From CAWIMX01 sp963837345 (GTDB lineage: Bacteria > Acidobacteriota > Vicinamibacteria > Vicinamibacterales > CAVVIG01): a stretch of DNA of 64,000 nucleotides. Location: assembly GCA_963837345.1 (NCBI GenBank), contig CAWIMX010000001.1:1364001-1428000 (forward strand), in the 5' to 3' direction. The notes under the pieces were generated by a model that made no database searches, was not told the DNA's origin, and worked only from the letters and a program-made list of their open reading frames with translations. The translations under genes and the position numbers were made by a program. Below are positions 53,337 to 62,644 of this stretch, one piece after another (positions within the stretch are counted from its first letter, which is position 1; each line of letters begins with the position of its first letter).

Positions 53337-54322
53337 TAGGATCCGGCGGTGGTCCGGACTCGCGCCCGTTCACGCCTGGCCCGGCGCATCGTTTCTGCCG
53401 GAGACAGCCCACTGGCCAGCAGCTCGCTGGCGGCACCCAGGAGCATCTCGGCGGCCGACACCTGGATGCCGAAGTGCTGCATTCGTGCGATCTGATATTT
53501 CCAGATCCTTCGATCCCAAACCTTCACGAACGCACGTGCCAGGAAACGAGCATGCCGGCGCCGATATCGTGCGGCCAGCCGTCGGTAGTCCTGCTCGGTC
53601 AGGAACGCGCGGCCGTGCTCGAGCACCATCGCCAGGAATTCCACCGATCCGCTTCCCATCACGTGCGCGAACCCGCTGACCGCTGCCGGGTGCACGCGGG
53701 TGAACGTCAGCAACTGATGAACGAATCCGTAGTCGCCACTCTCCTGCAACAGCCGCACCCACAATTCGATGTCCGCGTGAAGATATCGTTCATCGAACGG
53801 CGCATTCTCGACTGGCAGCGGAAGCCTGACCAGGTGATCGGTGGGCGACCCGAGGAATCCCAGCGTGCCTTCGAAAAACCGCCGGCAGACTTCCTGGCCG
53901 TTGAGGACCGCTTGCGGAAATGCGGGGCCGTCGCAGACCGGCGACGAACCGTGAATCTTGTACGCCGCCACGAGCCGCACGGTCGGATGAGCTTCTGCGA
54001 CTTCCACCATTTTCGCCAGACACTCGGGGAACAGCACGTCGTCGGCGCAGAGAAACTTGAGGTATCGCGAGCCGCGCGAGACGAACGTCGAGGCCTTGTT
54101 GAAGCTCTGAATGACGGGCAGCACCGTGCTGTTGCCGTGCACCTTGATGCGCGCGTCCCTGGCCGCGTGTGCTTCGGCGATGCTGCGAGAACCATCCGAG
54201 CTGCAGTTGTCGACGATCACGTATTCCCAGTCGTCGAACGTTTGCGCTCGAACGCTGGCGACGCACGCGTCAAGGTAGGCTTCGCCGTTGTAGACTGGAG
54301 TGATCACTGTCACCAGCGGCAT
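53336..54322 (-). CDS. Glycosyltransferase family 2 protein
   Basis: A 328-residue GT-A enzyme beginning MPLVTVITPVYNGEAYLDAC, followed by YVIVDNCSSDGSRSIAEAHA and the acceptor/donor region RYLKFLCADDVLFPECLAKM, whose DD is the metal-binding DXD equivalent. DIELWVRLLQESGDY is the typical third acidic motif. The start is set at ATG 54322 because the first residue begins the conserved fold; a longer ORF to 54439 is not supported. It is expected to add a sugar to the lipid-linked repeat unit. Confidence 0.87.
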   Translation of the reverse strand: MPLVTVITPVYNGEAYLDACVASVRAQTFDDWEYVIVDNCSSDGSRSIAEAHAARDARIKVHGNSTVLPVIQSFNKASTFVSRGSRYLKFLCADDVLFPECLAKMVEVAEAHPTVRLVAAYKIHGSSPVCDGPAFPQAVLNGQEVCRRFFEGTLGFLGSPTDHLVRLPLPVENAPFDERYLHADIELWVRLLQESGDYGFVHQLLTFTRVHPAAVSGFAHVMGSGSVEFLAMVLEHGRAFLTEQDYRRLAARYRRRHARFLARAFVKVWDRRIWKYQIARMQHFGIQVSAAEMLLGAASELLASGLSPAETMRRARRERARVRTTAGS

Positions 54323-54335
54323 ATTTAATCGACGC

Positions 54336-55877
54336 CTACTCTGCGGTGCCGCGAACGCTCGCAGCCGACAGTGGCTCGTCAGGAACGACTCCGAGAGCGA
54401 GCCCCGTGGGTGCCACCTCCGGACGCTTGACGACGGCACGCCGAGAGTCGCTCAGCAGATCGGCATAGAAGGGCCATTGATTCATCACGTATAACAGCAT
54501 CGTCACATACGTCACGCCAAGAATTCCGCCTCCCACGAGCAGTCGCGCCAAAGACCCCGCCCCCGCGCCTAGGAACACGATTGAGGCGTAGCTGAGCACC
54601 GACGCGGCCGCCACTGAGACGAAAGGGGGCGCGATCGCGCCGGAGACGTCGCGCAGCGAGATCCCGGTTCCGTGGGTGGCCCAGGCGATCATCGGCACAA
54701 TCAGGAGGGTCATTGTCGCTGAGTATGCCAAGGCGACGCCGGTAACGCCGTACGGAATGCCCAGGACGTATCCGGCGATCACAACGGGCGCGATGACCAG
54801 CGCCATTTTCAGACTGCGTCTCACACGGCCGCTGGCGATCAGCAGCCAGCCGAGCGGATTGATCATCGCGAAGGCCAGGATTGTGGGTGCCAGGAGGCGG
54901 AACAACGGAGCGGCCTCGTACCATTTCGGGCCGAGGAGCACACCGATCAGATCGACGGCGAAGAGCCAACACGCCATCGTGACGGGCAGTGTGAGCGCGA
55001 GCACCAGGGAATAGCTCTTCAGGAAGTACTTCTTGAACCGAGGCGGATCGTTCTGGACCCTAGACAGCGCCGACACCGCGACTTCGCCGACAGCGCCGTT
55101 CAGATTGTCGGTCGGCAGATTGCTGAGTTGATAGGCCCGACCGTAGATGCCGAGCGCCGCCGCGCCCCACAAGCGGCCAATCAGAATCTTATCGGTGTTG
55201 TAAGCGGCATAGATGACGATGCTATTTACGGTTATGGTTCCGCCGAATCGCAGCATCGAGCCGACGCCCGCGCGACGTCTAGGCGGTCCCGGCATCCATT
55301 TGGTGGCGAGCCAGAGACCGATGGTGGCCGAGAAAGGCAGACTCACCGCCTGGCACACGAGGGCCCAGTAGCCGAAGCCGGCGAGGGCCAGGCCGATGCT
55401 CAAGGCCACGCTGATGGCCCACGACGACACGTCGATCATGGCCAGCGTGTCGAACCGCATTTGACGCTGGAGAATGGCCGAATGCTGGACGCCTGCGGCG
55501 TTCACCAGGAAGCCGCTTCCGATCGCGATCGCGACCCAGAGCAGTCGCGGCTCGTGGTAGAAGCGTACGAGGAACGGCGCGACCGCGATGCAAATAACCG
55601 TCAGGATCGTGCCGACAAGAATATTGATCCAGAACAGCGATGAGACCTGCGCGTCGGTAATCTCGGCCCGCTGGACGGTTGCGACCGAGAGGCCGGCGTC
55701 CTTGAACAGGTTGAACGCCCCCGTCACGGCGGTCACCATGCCGACGAGCCCGAAGTCCTTTGGGTCGAGCAGGCGCGCGAGCACCACCACGGAGCCCATT
55801 CGCACGCCGAAGTTCGCGGCCTGGGCGCACATCTTTGCGAAACCGCCCCGGAGCGCGCGTTGTTTGAGATCCTGCAA
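54336..55877 (-). CDS. Oligosaccharide flippase family protein (WzxC-like)
   Basis: A 513-residue polytopic protein with about 14 helices. The N-terminus LKQRALRGGFAKMCAQAANF then VVLARLLDPKDFGLVGMVTA is the WzxC/Polysacc_synt family opening (LxPxDFGLvgm). The phrase TDKILIGRLWGAAALGIYGR is another family mark. It should export lipid-linked oligosaccharide across the inner membrane. The start is TTG 55877; ATG at residue 16 is an alternative. It is the second flippase in the window, so the minus-strand run forms its own polymer pathway. Confidence 0.83.
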   Translation of the reverse strand: MQDLKQRALRGGFAKMCAQAANFGVRMGSVVVLARLLDPKDFGLVGMVTAVTGAFNLFKDAGLSVATVQRAEITDAQVSSLFWINILVGTILTVICIAVAPFLVRFYHEPRLLWVAIAIGSGFLVNAAGVQHSAILQRQMRFDTLAMIDVSSWAISVALSIGLALAGFGYWALVCQAVSLPFSATIGLWLATKWMPGPPRRRAGVGSMLRFGGTITVNSIVIYAAYNTDKILIGRLWGAAALGIYGRAYQLSNLPTDNLNGAVGEVAVSALSRVQNDPPRFKKYFLKSYSLVLALTLPVTMACWLFAVDLIGVLLGPKWYEAAPLFRLLAPTILAFAMINPLGWLLIASGRVRRSLKMALVIAPVVIAGYVLGIPYGVTGVALAYSATMTLLIVPMIAWATHGTGISLRDVSGAIAPPFVSVAAASVLSYASIVFLGAGAGSLARLLVGGGILGVTYVTMLLYVMNQWPFYADLLSDSRRAVVKRPEVAPTGLALGVVPDEPLSAASVRGTAE

Positions 55878-55919
55878 GTCAGTTTGTCCTGTTCTCGACG
55901 GCGCAGCCGGCGGCGAACG

Positions 55920-56795
55920 TTACGCGTGATGGATGGGAAGCCGAAAAAATGTGCGAAGACGCCGCATCTGATCGCGCCGCTGGAACTTCACGAGGTCGTC
56001 GGATACCGGACGCTCGGACTGGCGCACGAGCGCCCAGACGTAGCCGGCGCAGAGCGCCGCGCCGCCGGACACGTAGGGGGGGCGCGTCATCTGGTAGACG
56101 GAGCGGAACAGCTGCCAGACCGGGTGGAATCCGAGGCGGTACGCGCGCTGACCCAGCTTGAACTGCGCCGCCAGCTTCATCCGATTGTTGGCGCTGCCCA
56201 TCGGCCGATGGTGGAAGCACGACTTCTCCGGAAACGTGCGCGTCTGCCACCCCTTCATCCGCGCGCTCAGCACGGCGACGACGTCGATGCCGCCGCCTTT
56301 CATCGGGACGTAGCCGCCGATGTCCTCGTAGCACTTCCGTCGGAAGAGCTGACAAGCTCCCGACACGTGCTCGATGCTGCTGAAACGGTAGTCGTAGGTG
56401 CCGGCCCCCTCATCGAAGGGTGTCCCAACCAGCCCGAGTCTGCGGTCGGCCTCGAGCTTCGAGAGGAGGAAGGCGAAATACTCCGGATCGAACGTGATGT
56501 CGGCGTCGAGGCTGCCGACGGCGTCGTACGGCAGGTCGGCGACGCGCGCCAGCCCCGCGTTGAAAGCGCCGACTTTTCCGGCGAAGTCGCGCCCCTCACG
56601 GCGCTGCATGCGGACGAAATCGATCCACCGATGCTCGGCTGCGTGGCTCGCGGCGATCTCGTCGGTCCGATCCGTCGAGCCGTCGCTGACGATGACCCAG
56701 CGAAGAGGCCGCACGGTCTGCGAGACCACCGACTGAATCGTGAGCTCGAGGAACGTCTCCTCGTTTCGGGCGGGCGTAATCAGGACGTATCTCAT
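55920..56795 (-). CDS. Glycosyltransferase family 2 protein
   Basis: A 291-residue GT-A enzyme: YVLITPARNEETFLELTIQS, WVIVSDGSTDRTDEIAASHA, then SLDADITFDPEYFAFLL, where DAD is the DXD metal motif. ACQLFRRKCYEDIGGYVPMK follows. The C-terminal 60 residues include a hydrophobic stretch (VSGGAALCAGYVWALV). This pattern belongs to dolichol-phosphate-mannose/ExoU-like GT2 enzymes of polysaccharide clusters. Neighbours on the same strand are the flippase and an SGNH protein. Confidence 0.85.
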   Translation of the reverse strand: MRYVLITPARNEETFLELTIQSVVSQTVRPLRWVIVSDGSTDRTDEIAASHAAEHRWIDFVRMQRREGRDFAGKVGAFNAGLARVADLPYDAVGSLDADITFDPEYFAFLLSKLEADRRLGLVGTPFDEGAGTYDYRFSSIEHVSGACQLFRRKCYEDIGGYVPMKGGGIDVVAVLSARMKGWQTRTFPEKSCFHHRPMGSANNRMKLAAQFKLGQRAYRLGFHPVWQLFRSVYQMTRPPYVSGGAALCAGYVWALVRQSERPVSDDLVKFQRRDQMRRLRTFFRLPIHHA

Positions 56796-56851
56796 GGCGA
56801 GTCATGCCGCCGACGGCCACCGTGCGGCACTAAGCTACTTCTCCTCAACTC

Positions 56852-58093
56852 CTAGCCCGGCTCCCGGTCCATATGTGCCGTCACGAACCGTTCGAGACTT
56901 TCGGCAAAGACCGCATGGCCGGCTTCGTTGAAGTGACCATCGGCCGGAATGTACAGCGGCTCTCTTGTCGCCGCCAGCGCGTCGTACACGTCCAGGAACG
57001 GCACATGGAGGTCCTCGCAGATTGAGGCAACGATTCGCTGGGCGCGCAGCGGGTCTTCCAGGAATCGTTTGGCCATCGGATCATCGGGAAAGCTGGCGCG
57101 CAGCAGCTCGCCGTACGTCTCCGTGTAGACCTGCATCGGAGAAGGAATCATGGCGACCAGAAGCACGCCGTTGTGCCTCTGGGCCTCGGCGTCGATCGCT
57201 TGTATCAGCGCCTTCGTAAGCGGCACGCCCTTGTCTAGCACTGCCGAATCGTACCAGGCGCTGACAATGCCGGGGACGCGTGGAACGGTTACGTTCATTC
57301 CGAGGCGGCGCGCGAGTCGCACGAGGCCGGGTTTCGTTTGAGCGAGCGTCTGCAGTCGCACCTTGACGACCGACAGTACCTTCGACCTGGATGGTTTTTC
57401 CACCGCGACGAAGTTGCTGTCCTGGTGAAGGACCGGTAGCGGTTTGTGGAAACGAAGACTGCCGTCCGCAGCAAGGTCAAAGCCGGACTGGACAACATTT
57501 TCGGAACGATTCGCGTAGTCGAGGCGCAGATTGTCCAGAATGTCGTTCGTGAAGACGTTCAGCAGATAGATATCGCCGACAACACCCGCATTGGCCAGTC
57601 TCCGCAGCAGGATCAACTCCTGCGCAGTCCCGTAGCCGGGCACGCCTGCGTTGATCACTTCGTACGAGAGACCAGGGTGGTGCTCGTTCAACCGTCGTTG
57701 GAGTTGCGTCGAAAACAGTGAATTGTCATCGACCGATTGGCCGAACGTGAACGAGTCGCCGAGCACAATGATCCGGTGTGTTCCGACCGGAGGGGATTTC
57801 GTGAACTCTGCGTCGCGAAGTCCCATCTGATTGATGAAGACGCGGTGCGTCAGGAAGGCCTGCTCGGCCTTCACAACATAGCTGCCTGGCTTGAGGCGCC
57901 ACCCGAGCTCCTCGTCGAACTCGTCCTGTCGGAGCTCGTTCGTATTGGAGTAGTAGAAACGGGCGAGACCGAACTCGAGGATGGCGAAGGCGATCGTCAG
58001 ACCGAGAACGGTCGTGATGACGGCCATGATGGCATGGCGGAACCGCGAATGCCTGCGGGAACGAGGCGGTCCTGCGTTAGCGACTCTGCTCAT
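56852..58093 (-). CDS. Membrane-anchored SGNH/GDSL hydrolase
   Basis: A 413-residue protein. The basic N-terminus is followed by one transmembrane helix (about 22-42, IMAVITTVLGLTIAFAILEF) and an exported SGNH domain. Block I is IIVLGDSFTFGQSVDDNS near 109 with the nucleophilic Ser. INAGVPGYGTAQELILL is block II/III, VFTNDILDN supplies the Asn-Asp pair, and IPADGHFNEAGHAVFAE near 385 supplies catalytic Asp and His. Such proteins de-esterify or O-acetylate polysaccharides in the periplasm. It lies upstream of the GT2 gene on the same strand. Confidence 0.8.
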   Translation of the reverse strand: MSRVANAGPPRSRRHSRFRHAIMAVITTVLGLTIAFAILEFGLARFYYSNTNELRQDEFDEELGWRLKPGSYVVKAEQAFLTHRVFINQMGLRDAEFTKSPPVGTHRIIVLGDSFTFGQSVDDNSLFSTQLQRRLNEHHPGLSYEVINAGVPGYGTAQELILLRRLANAGVVGDIYLLNVFTNDILDNLRLDYANRSENVVQSGFDLAADGSLRFHKPLPVLHQDSNFVAVEKPSRSKVLSVVKVRLQTLAQTKPGLVRLARRLGMNVTVPRVPGIVSAWYDSAVLDKGVPLTKALIQAIDAEAQRHNGVLLVAMIPSPMQVYTETYGELLRASFPDDPMAKRFLEDPLRAQRIVASICEDLHVPFLDVYDALAATREPLYIPADGHFNEAGHAVFAESLERFVTAHMDREPG

Positions 58094-58138
58094 GGAAGGA
58101 GGCCCCTTTCCGTCCGGAATAGGCTGGCGCTGAAACGT

Positions 58139-59354
58139 TCACGCGACCGAGCCCGAACCCTGCAGTTCGTGCGGCGCACCGGCTTCCGGCGATGCCACGC
58201 GACCGAGCAGGTGCGCCAGCGCCTTGAACATGGTTCCCTGCCCCCAATGCAGCATCGGCGTCCGCGCCACCGCCCACCCGAGATCGCGATAGTAGAAGTG
58301 GCCGTCGGGAGCCTGCATGTGATCGATCGTCCAGGCCGCGACTTTCCCTGCGAGCGGCAGCGCGGCGGCGTCATGGTCGGCGAACAGCGTGAGCGTGTCG
58401 ATCGCCTGCGCCGCGCACTGAATGTCGGTGGGGTAGGTCTGCGTGTCGTAGTACTTCGGACGCCCGTCCGACTCGAAGAAATGTTCCAGAAAGTACGCGA
58501 AGCCCTTGTGGAGCTGTTCGTCGAAACGCCGGTCGCCGGTGGCCTGCCGATAGCGCCAAAGGCAATCCAGGTTGTATCCGGTGTGGAAGTTATCGTTCCA
58601 TTGATACTTGGCGGCCTCGCCGTACATCCAGGCGCCGTCGGCGCGCTGACGGGAGCAGCTGTAAGTCATCGCGTCGGCCGCCACCTCGAACATTTCGGGC
58701 GTGCCGGTGAAGCTGGCCAATTGCGCGAGGAACGCAGCGGCCAGCATGTTCGAGTTGTGAATCGAGTTCTGCTTGAACGCCACGTAGCTGATGCAGGTTC
58801 CCGAGTCGGTCCGCTCCCTCGGCAGATTCATCAACCACCGCGCGATGCTTTCGAGCACGCGCCGGTACTCCGAGCGGCCAAACGTCTCGTGGGCTTCGAG
58901 GAACGCCTGCCCGATCAGCGTGGTCCACGGCACGATCGGCTCGAGCGCCGGGGTCTTGCCTCCCCGCGTGCAGAACGGAAAGTGGTTGCCCCAGCTGTAC
59001 TCCTGGTGAGATGGCGCCTTGTTCTCGATCAACCACGACAGGCAGGCGCGCGCCCGGTCGGCATAGACGCCTTATCCGGTCAGGCGGAACATCTTTACGT
59101 ATCCCCAGGCCATGTAGCCCCTGCCCTTGGTGGACACGTGCGGCTTGATGCCGAGCAGGGGACGGAGGTTCACCGGCGAGCGGTAGACCACCTGCTGAAG
59201 CACCCGCTCGAGCGTCAGGCTGTTGAACGTAAGCGCATGGAGAAACGGACAAGTTGCCGTCGCCGGGGTCGTAGGCCCGGTACTGGTGCCGCTCTACCCA
59301 GCCGGTGACGCCGGCGATGCTCCGCTCGAGTGTCGCTTTCAGTTGGTCCTTCAT
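58139..59354 (-). pseudogene. Decayed alpha/alpha-toroid polysaccharide-biosynthesis protein (VpsJ-like)
   Basis: The start MKDQLKATLERSIAGVTGW is at 59354. The frame is lost near 59245 (after DPGDGNL), where the expected continuation FLHALTFNSLTLERVLQQ lies one frame over. That frame runs to KMFRLTG, where TAA (rc of 59072-59074) interrupts it. Beyond the stop the same frame resumes with VYADRARACLSWLIENK and runs cleanly to 58139 (KYQWNDNFHTGYNLDCLWRY, YPTDIQCAAQAIDTL, FYYRDLGW). The helical-toroid pattern resembles VpsJ-type proteins of exopolysaccharide clusters. Two independent lesions favour decay; the downstream part is open as 58139-59032. Confidence 0.65.
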
Positions 59355-59373
59355 TTCTAGCTAACCGCATCGT

Positions 59374-61014
59374 TTAAGACTTCGATCCAGGAAGAATTCC
59401 ATCGGCGCGCGCCGCTGTGTCCGCCATGTTTCCTGTCTCGGTCGCTGAGTGCACGGTCAACGAGCGGCCGTCGCTCGCCGCCATCGAGGGTGCCAAATAA
59501 GAGTCCGACCCGGTTCTCATCGGTCTGCGGTTCGCCCACTTTGATCTCTTGATCGGCCTTTCGCTCAGCCTTTCGAACTGTCCGCTGGCCTGTCCTGCCG
59601 ACTCCAAAGAGATGGTCCTCAAGCGAACCCGCGCAACCGTGGCGTTGTTCCCGCCGATGGCGTCGCTTGAGGATCGTGCCATCTCCTGATTGGACACATC
59701 CGTAACTCTAGCCCTGGCAGCCGCCATTGTGGACATCAAGAAGAAGATCCACACTGGAGACATGATCTTGAATGTTCCTTCCGTGAAGTTGTAGATGACT
59801 GCAATCATGAAAAATGCCACTTGCAGGACGCTAGTCTCGGGATCCCGCGCGAAGCGATGCATGATATTTCGATACGACGTCACTATGATGATGACCAGCA
59901 GGCCGACACCAATCCATCCCAAGTTCAGGTAGACCTCAAGATACCCATTGTGAGCTTGATTTAGGCCGACGCCGAGCGTACGCGTGATTCTCTCAAGTCG
60001 GTCTCCTAACCAAAACGTTTCAAAACCAGCACCAAATATGGGATTCTGAACAAACTGCAGCGCGTCCCGCCAAATATCAGTCCGACCAGTGAGCGTCGAA
60101 TCTCGCCCAAGCGCCTCCAGGAAACCCGACCCGACGCCGACAAACAGAACAGCGAAGGAAAGCGTGATGGATCCCGCTATCAAGCTGTGTAAGACGAGAG
60201 GCTTGCGGCATGTCGAGCTCGCGGCGGTCGCCACCATCACACCGCCGACGAGCGCAAAGCACATTTGCGACGTTTTCGAATCAGAGATCGCCAGCAGCCA
60301 GCACCCAGTTGAGACAACGACTGCATAGGCAATCAGCGTCGGCACATGCCGCAACCGGCGCTGGCCGAAAAATAGCCGCATCCCATTCCATAGGCAGCCT
60401 AGGACGAATACGAGACAGAGAAGGCCAAGTCCATTCTTTCCGCCTGCCACACCGGTCCAGTACAGAGTGCCGTCGTTACCGTAGGCGCGACCTAACGCCG
60501 GATAGTACTTGATGAACAGAACGGAGATTGGAAGGAGAAGAAAAGCAACGCGGGTCGAAATCGTACCGAAGGCCTCGCGCCAATCATCTTCAGTCAGAAT
60601 TATCAGGATCATCGTCAGATCGCCAAAACTCCGGAACCAGCGTTTGGCTCCGACCACTGGATAATCTGACCATGCGAGGCTGAAGAGACAGTAACAGAAG
60701 AATGCCACGGTTGGCCAGTTCGCGCGAAGAACACGGCGAACGCGGGCCGCTCGTGGCACAAGAGCGATGATGGCAAGTGCGATAAGAAGGCTCAAACCGT
60801 AGCGGTCGAGTGAGTTGCCTTCAAGGTATTGATCCGAGTAGTTTGACGGCCCTGACAGTTGGAGCCACGAACTTATGCCACGCGAGGCGCCGATGCTCAG
60901 CCAGATCGTCGGAAGCAACAGAGAGAGGGACGGCTTGACCGACCGATGACGCGTCATCAGGAGCAGTGCGCAGACGCCAACGGCGCAGCAGATTGCTGCA
61001 ATAGTGGGATTCAT
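59374..61014 (-). CDS. O-antigen ligase / Wzy-like polymerase with long C-terminal tail
   Basis: A 546-residue protein with about 11 helices (residues 1-430). RANWPTVAFFCYCLFSLAWS, GVAGGKNGLGLLCLVFVLGC, TLTGRTDIWRDALQF and GLNQAHNGYLEVYLNLGW are family phrases; HNGYLE corresponds to the HNxxL signature. The last 110 residues are polar and Ser/Arg-rich with no recognised domain. Composition is clearly more A/T-rich than its neighbours, a usual sign of exchange at polymerase loci. It is expected to polymerise the repeat unit exported by the 54336-55877 flippase. Confidence 0.82.
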   Translation of the reverse strand: MNPTIAAICCAVGVCALLLMTRHRSVKPSLSLLLPTIWLSIGASRGISSWLQLSGPSNYSDQYLEGNSLDRYGLSLLIALAIIALVPRAARVRRVLRANWPTVAFFCYCLFSLAWSDYPVVGAKRWFRSFGDLTMILIILTEDDWREAFGTISTRVAFLLLPISVLFIKYYPALGRAYGNDGTLYWTGVAGGKNGLGLLCLVFVLGCLWNGMRLFFGQRRLRHVPTLIAYAVVVSTGCWLLAISDSKTSQMCFALVGGVMVATAASSTCRKPLVLHSLIAGSITLSFAVLFVGVGSGFLEALGRDSTLTGRTDIWRDALQFVQNPIFGAGFETFWLGDRLERITRTLGVGLNQAHNGYLEVYLNLGWIGVGLLVIIIVTSYRNIMHRFARDPETSVLQVAFFMIAVIYNFTEGTFKIMSPVWIFFLMSTMAAARARVTDVSNQEMARSSSDAIGGNNATVARVRLRTISLESAGQASGQFERLSERPIKRSKWANRRPMRTGSDSYLAPSMAASDGRSLTVHSATETGNMADTAARADGILPGSKS

Positions 61015-61054
61015 TGGCGAAGGATCGTTTCCAGGGTTGCGGTTCGAGCGTGCT

Positions 61055-62509
61055 TCAAATGCCTTGCTCGGCCGGGTTTCTGAACTCGAACGCCTTCTTC
61101 ACGCTGCGAATCTCGAGGTTGGCCGGATCGATGTGCCGGTCGAACGTCGAGCGGTCGCCCGACAGGACGGCCTCGGCCGACTCGATGCCGGCGAGCGTGG
61201 CGATGTCCAGGTCGGTGCGCGCCGCGTAGTACAGGTTTCGAAACGGCTGCAGCTTCCCGAGAAGCCCCTGGCGCATGTTGCTCATCCAGTTGTGGCGATT
61301 CTGCGAGGCGTCGGCACCCGGCAGCCTCAGCACCATGCTATCGAAACAGGCCGCGGGGTCGACGAGGCCGTAGCGCTTGCACTCGCTCAAGGCCAGCGCG
61401 ACGAGCGACTGGTCGTCGCCGGCCAGCACGGGATCGCCGGCCAGACAATAGAACTCGCAGCAGAGACACGTCTTGCCCGCCGGCACCATGTCGCCGTTGA
61501 TCGCGGCGTAGTTCGTGATGCGTCCGATCTTCGTGTCGGGGCAGGTGACGTTCAGCCATGCATGCGGGAATCGCGGCGGCTCGTTCAGGAAGACATAGAC
61601 CAGCACGATGGTCTTCTTGGAGGATGGCGGGGCCTTGAGTGCGGGCTCGAGCGTCTCGTACCCGTCCTTCAGCAGGAGTTTCAGCAGGAACGGCGATGGA
61701 ATGGTCGAAATCAGGTGATCGGTCTGAAGTTCGATCGTTTCGCCGCCGGTTTCCACCGCCACGCTGTCGACCCGGTCGCGTGCCGTGCGCAGCTCCTTCA
61801 CGGTCGCATCGAACAGGAACCGCGCGCCGGCTGCCGTGGCCCCGCGTTCGAGCGCCTGGCAGATTTGGCCTGTACCCTTGGCAGGGTGGCGCCACATGCC
61901 CCTGAACGTATTGACCTCGGTGCGGGAGAACGTGCGGATCAGAAGCCCCTTCGCCGTGGCGGCGAAACTGGCGTCCGGCGTGTCGGCGTAGTGCTTGGGC
62001 AGCTGCACGTCGGCCCACTTGACGCCCGACAACTTCTCCTGGAAGCCCTGGGAGATGATCCGGGTGAGTTTTCGTCCACGCCGCTGGTAGAAGTACTCCT
62101 CGAGATTCGTGGGCCGATCGCCATTGGCGTACATCCTCGACCGAACCAGATCCCAGGCGCACCCGGCGAACATCGACCACGGCATGCCGCGCCGGAAGCC
62201 GCGAAAGGAAGGGGAAATCTCGATGATGTGGCCGTCGAACAGAATGCCTCCCCGATGGGGGTACTCCCGGTAGTCCGGCCCAAGGAGCTCCTCCCAGAAC
62301 GCGTCCACCCTGGCAAGACGGTTGTAGAGCTCCTTCCGTCCCACATCGACGATGAACTCCCCGCGCGAGATCGAGCGCATCAGTCCGCCCGACACTTTGG
62401 CCTTCTCGAGCACGACCGGCCTCTTGCCGGCTTTCGCGAGGGTATAGGCGGCGGCCAGGCCAGCAGGGCCGGCGCCGAGAATCACGGTGTGCACGCGCTC
62501 AATTGTCAT
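61055..62509 (-). CDS. FAD-dependent amine-oxidase-like protein (protoporphyrinogen-oxidase/UDP-Galp-mutase-like)
   Basis: A 484-residue flavoprotein: VILGAGPAGLAAAYTLAKAG at 8-27 is the dinucleotide fold, followed by VVLEKAKVSGGLMRSI and a C-terminal FAD region (LYYAARTDLDIATLAGIES). The HPAKGTGQICQALERGA segment is typical of NAD(P)-binding Rossmann/amine-oxidase-type proteins encoded in polysaccharide clusters. The reaction is unknown; oxidation or ring contraction of a sugar nucleotide or lipid carrier is plausible. It lies 40 bp from the polymerase gene and just downstream of tRNA-Ser on the same strand. Confidence 0.78.
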   Translation of the reverse strand: MTIERVHTVILGAGPAGLAAAYTLAKAGKRPVVLEKAKVSGGLMRSISRGEFIVDVGRKELYNRLARVDAFWEELLGPDYREYPHRGGILFDGHIIEISPSFRGFRRGMPWSMFAGCAWDLVRSRMYANGDRPTNLEEYFYQRRGRKLTRIISQGFQEKLSGVKWADVQLPKHYADTPDASFAATAKGLLIRTFSRTEVNTFRGMWRHPAKGTGQICQALERGATAAGARFLFDATVKELRTARDRVDSVAVETGGETIELQTDHLISTIPSPFLLKLLLKDGYETLEPALKAPPSSKKTIVLVYVFLNEPPRFPHAWLNVTCPDTKIGRITNYAAINGDMVPAGKTCLCCEFYCLAGDPVLAGDDQSLVALALSECKRYGLVDPAACFDSMVLRLPGADASQNRHNWMSNMRQGLLGKLQPFRNLYYAARTDLDIATLAGIESAEAVLSGDRSTFDRHIDPANLEIRSVKKAFEFRNPAEQGI

Positions 62510-62534
62510 GGCGGAGTTTCATCCGACAAGTTGG

Positions 62535-62629
62535 TGGCGGAGAGGGGAAGGATTCGAACCTCCGATGTGGCTTGCGCCACATGACCGCCCTTTCGGGTGG
62601 CCTGCCTTAGACCGCTCGGCCACCTCTCC
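62535..62629 (-). tRNA. tRNA-Ser, probable CGA anticodon, unusual anticodon arm
   Basis: 95 bases with encoded CCA. The acceptor GGAGAGG pairs CCTCTCC; the D-arm is GCC/GGC, the 7-bp variable arm is ATGTGGC-GCAA-GCCACAT, and the T-loop reads TTCGAAT. The class II layout and sequence are those of tRNA-Ser. The anticodon loop reads CCCGAAA, giving CGA at 34-36 but C in place of the near-universal T at position 33, and the 5-bp anticodon stem GGCCA/GGGCG has two mismatches. It may be a weak or decaying tRNA, or carry a consensus error. Confidence 0.85.
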
Positions 62630-62644
62630 TAGTCACACGTACGC

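Noticed and set aside
61004..62584. 526-codon plus-strand ORF opposite the FAD oxidoreductase
   Set aside because: It spans the complement of a complete flavoprotein and even runs into the tRNA; no motifs.
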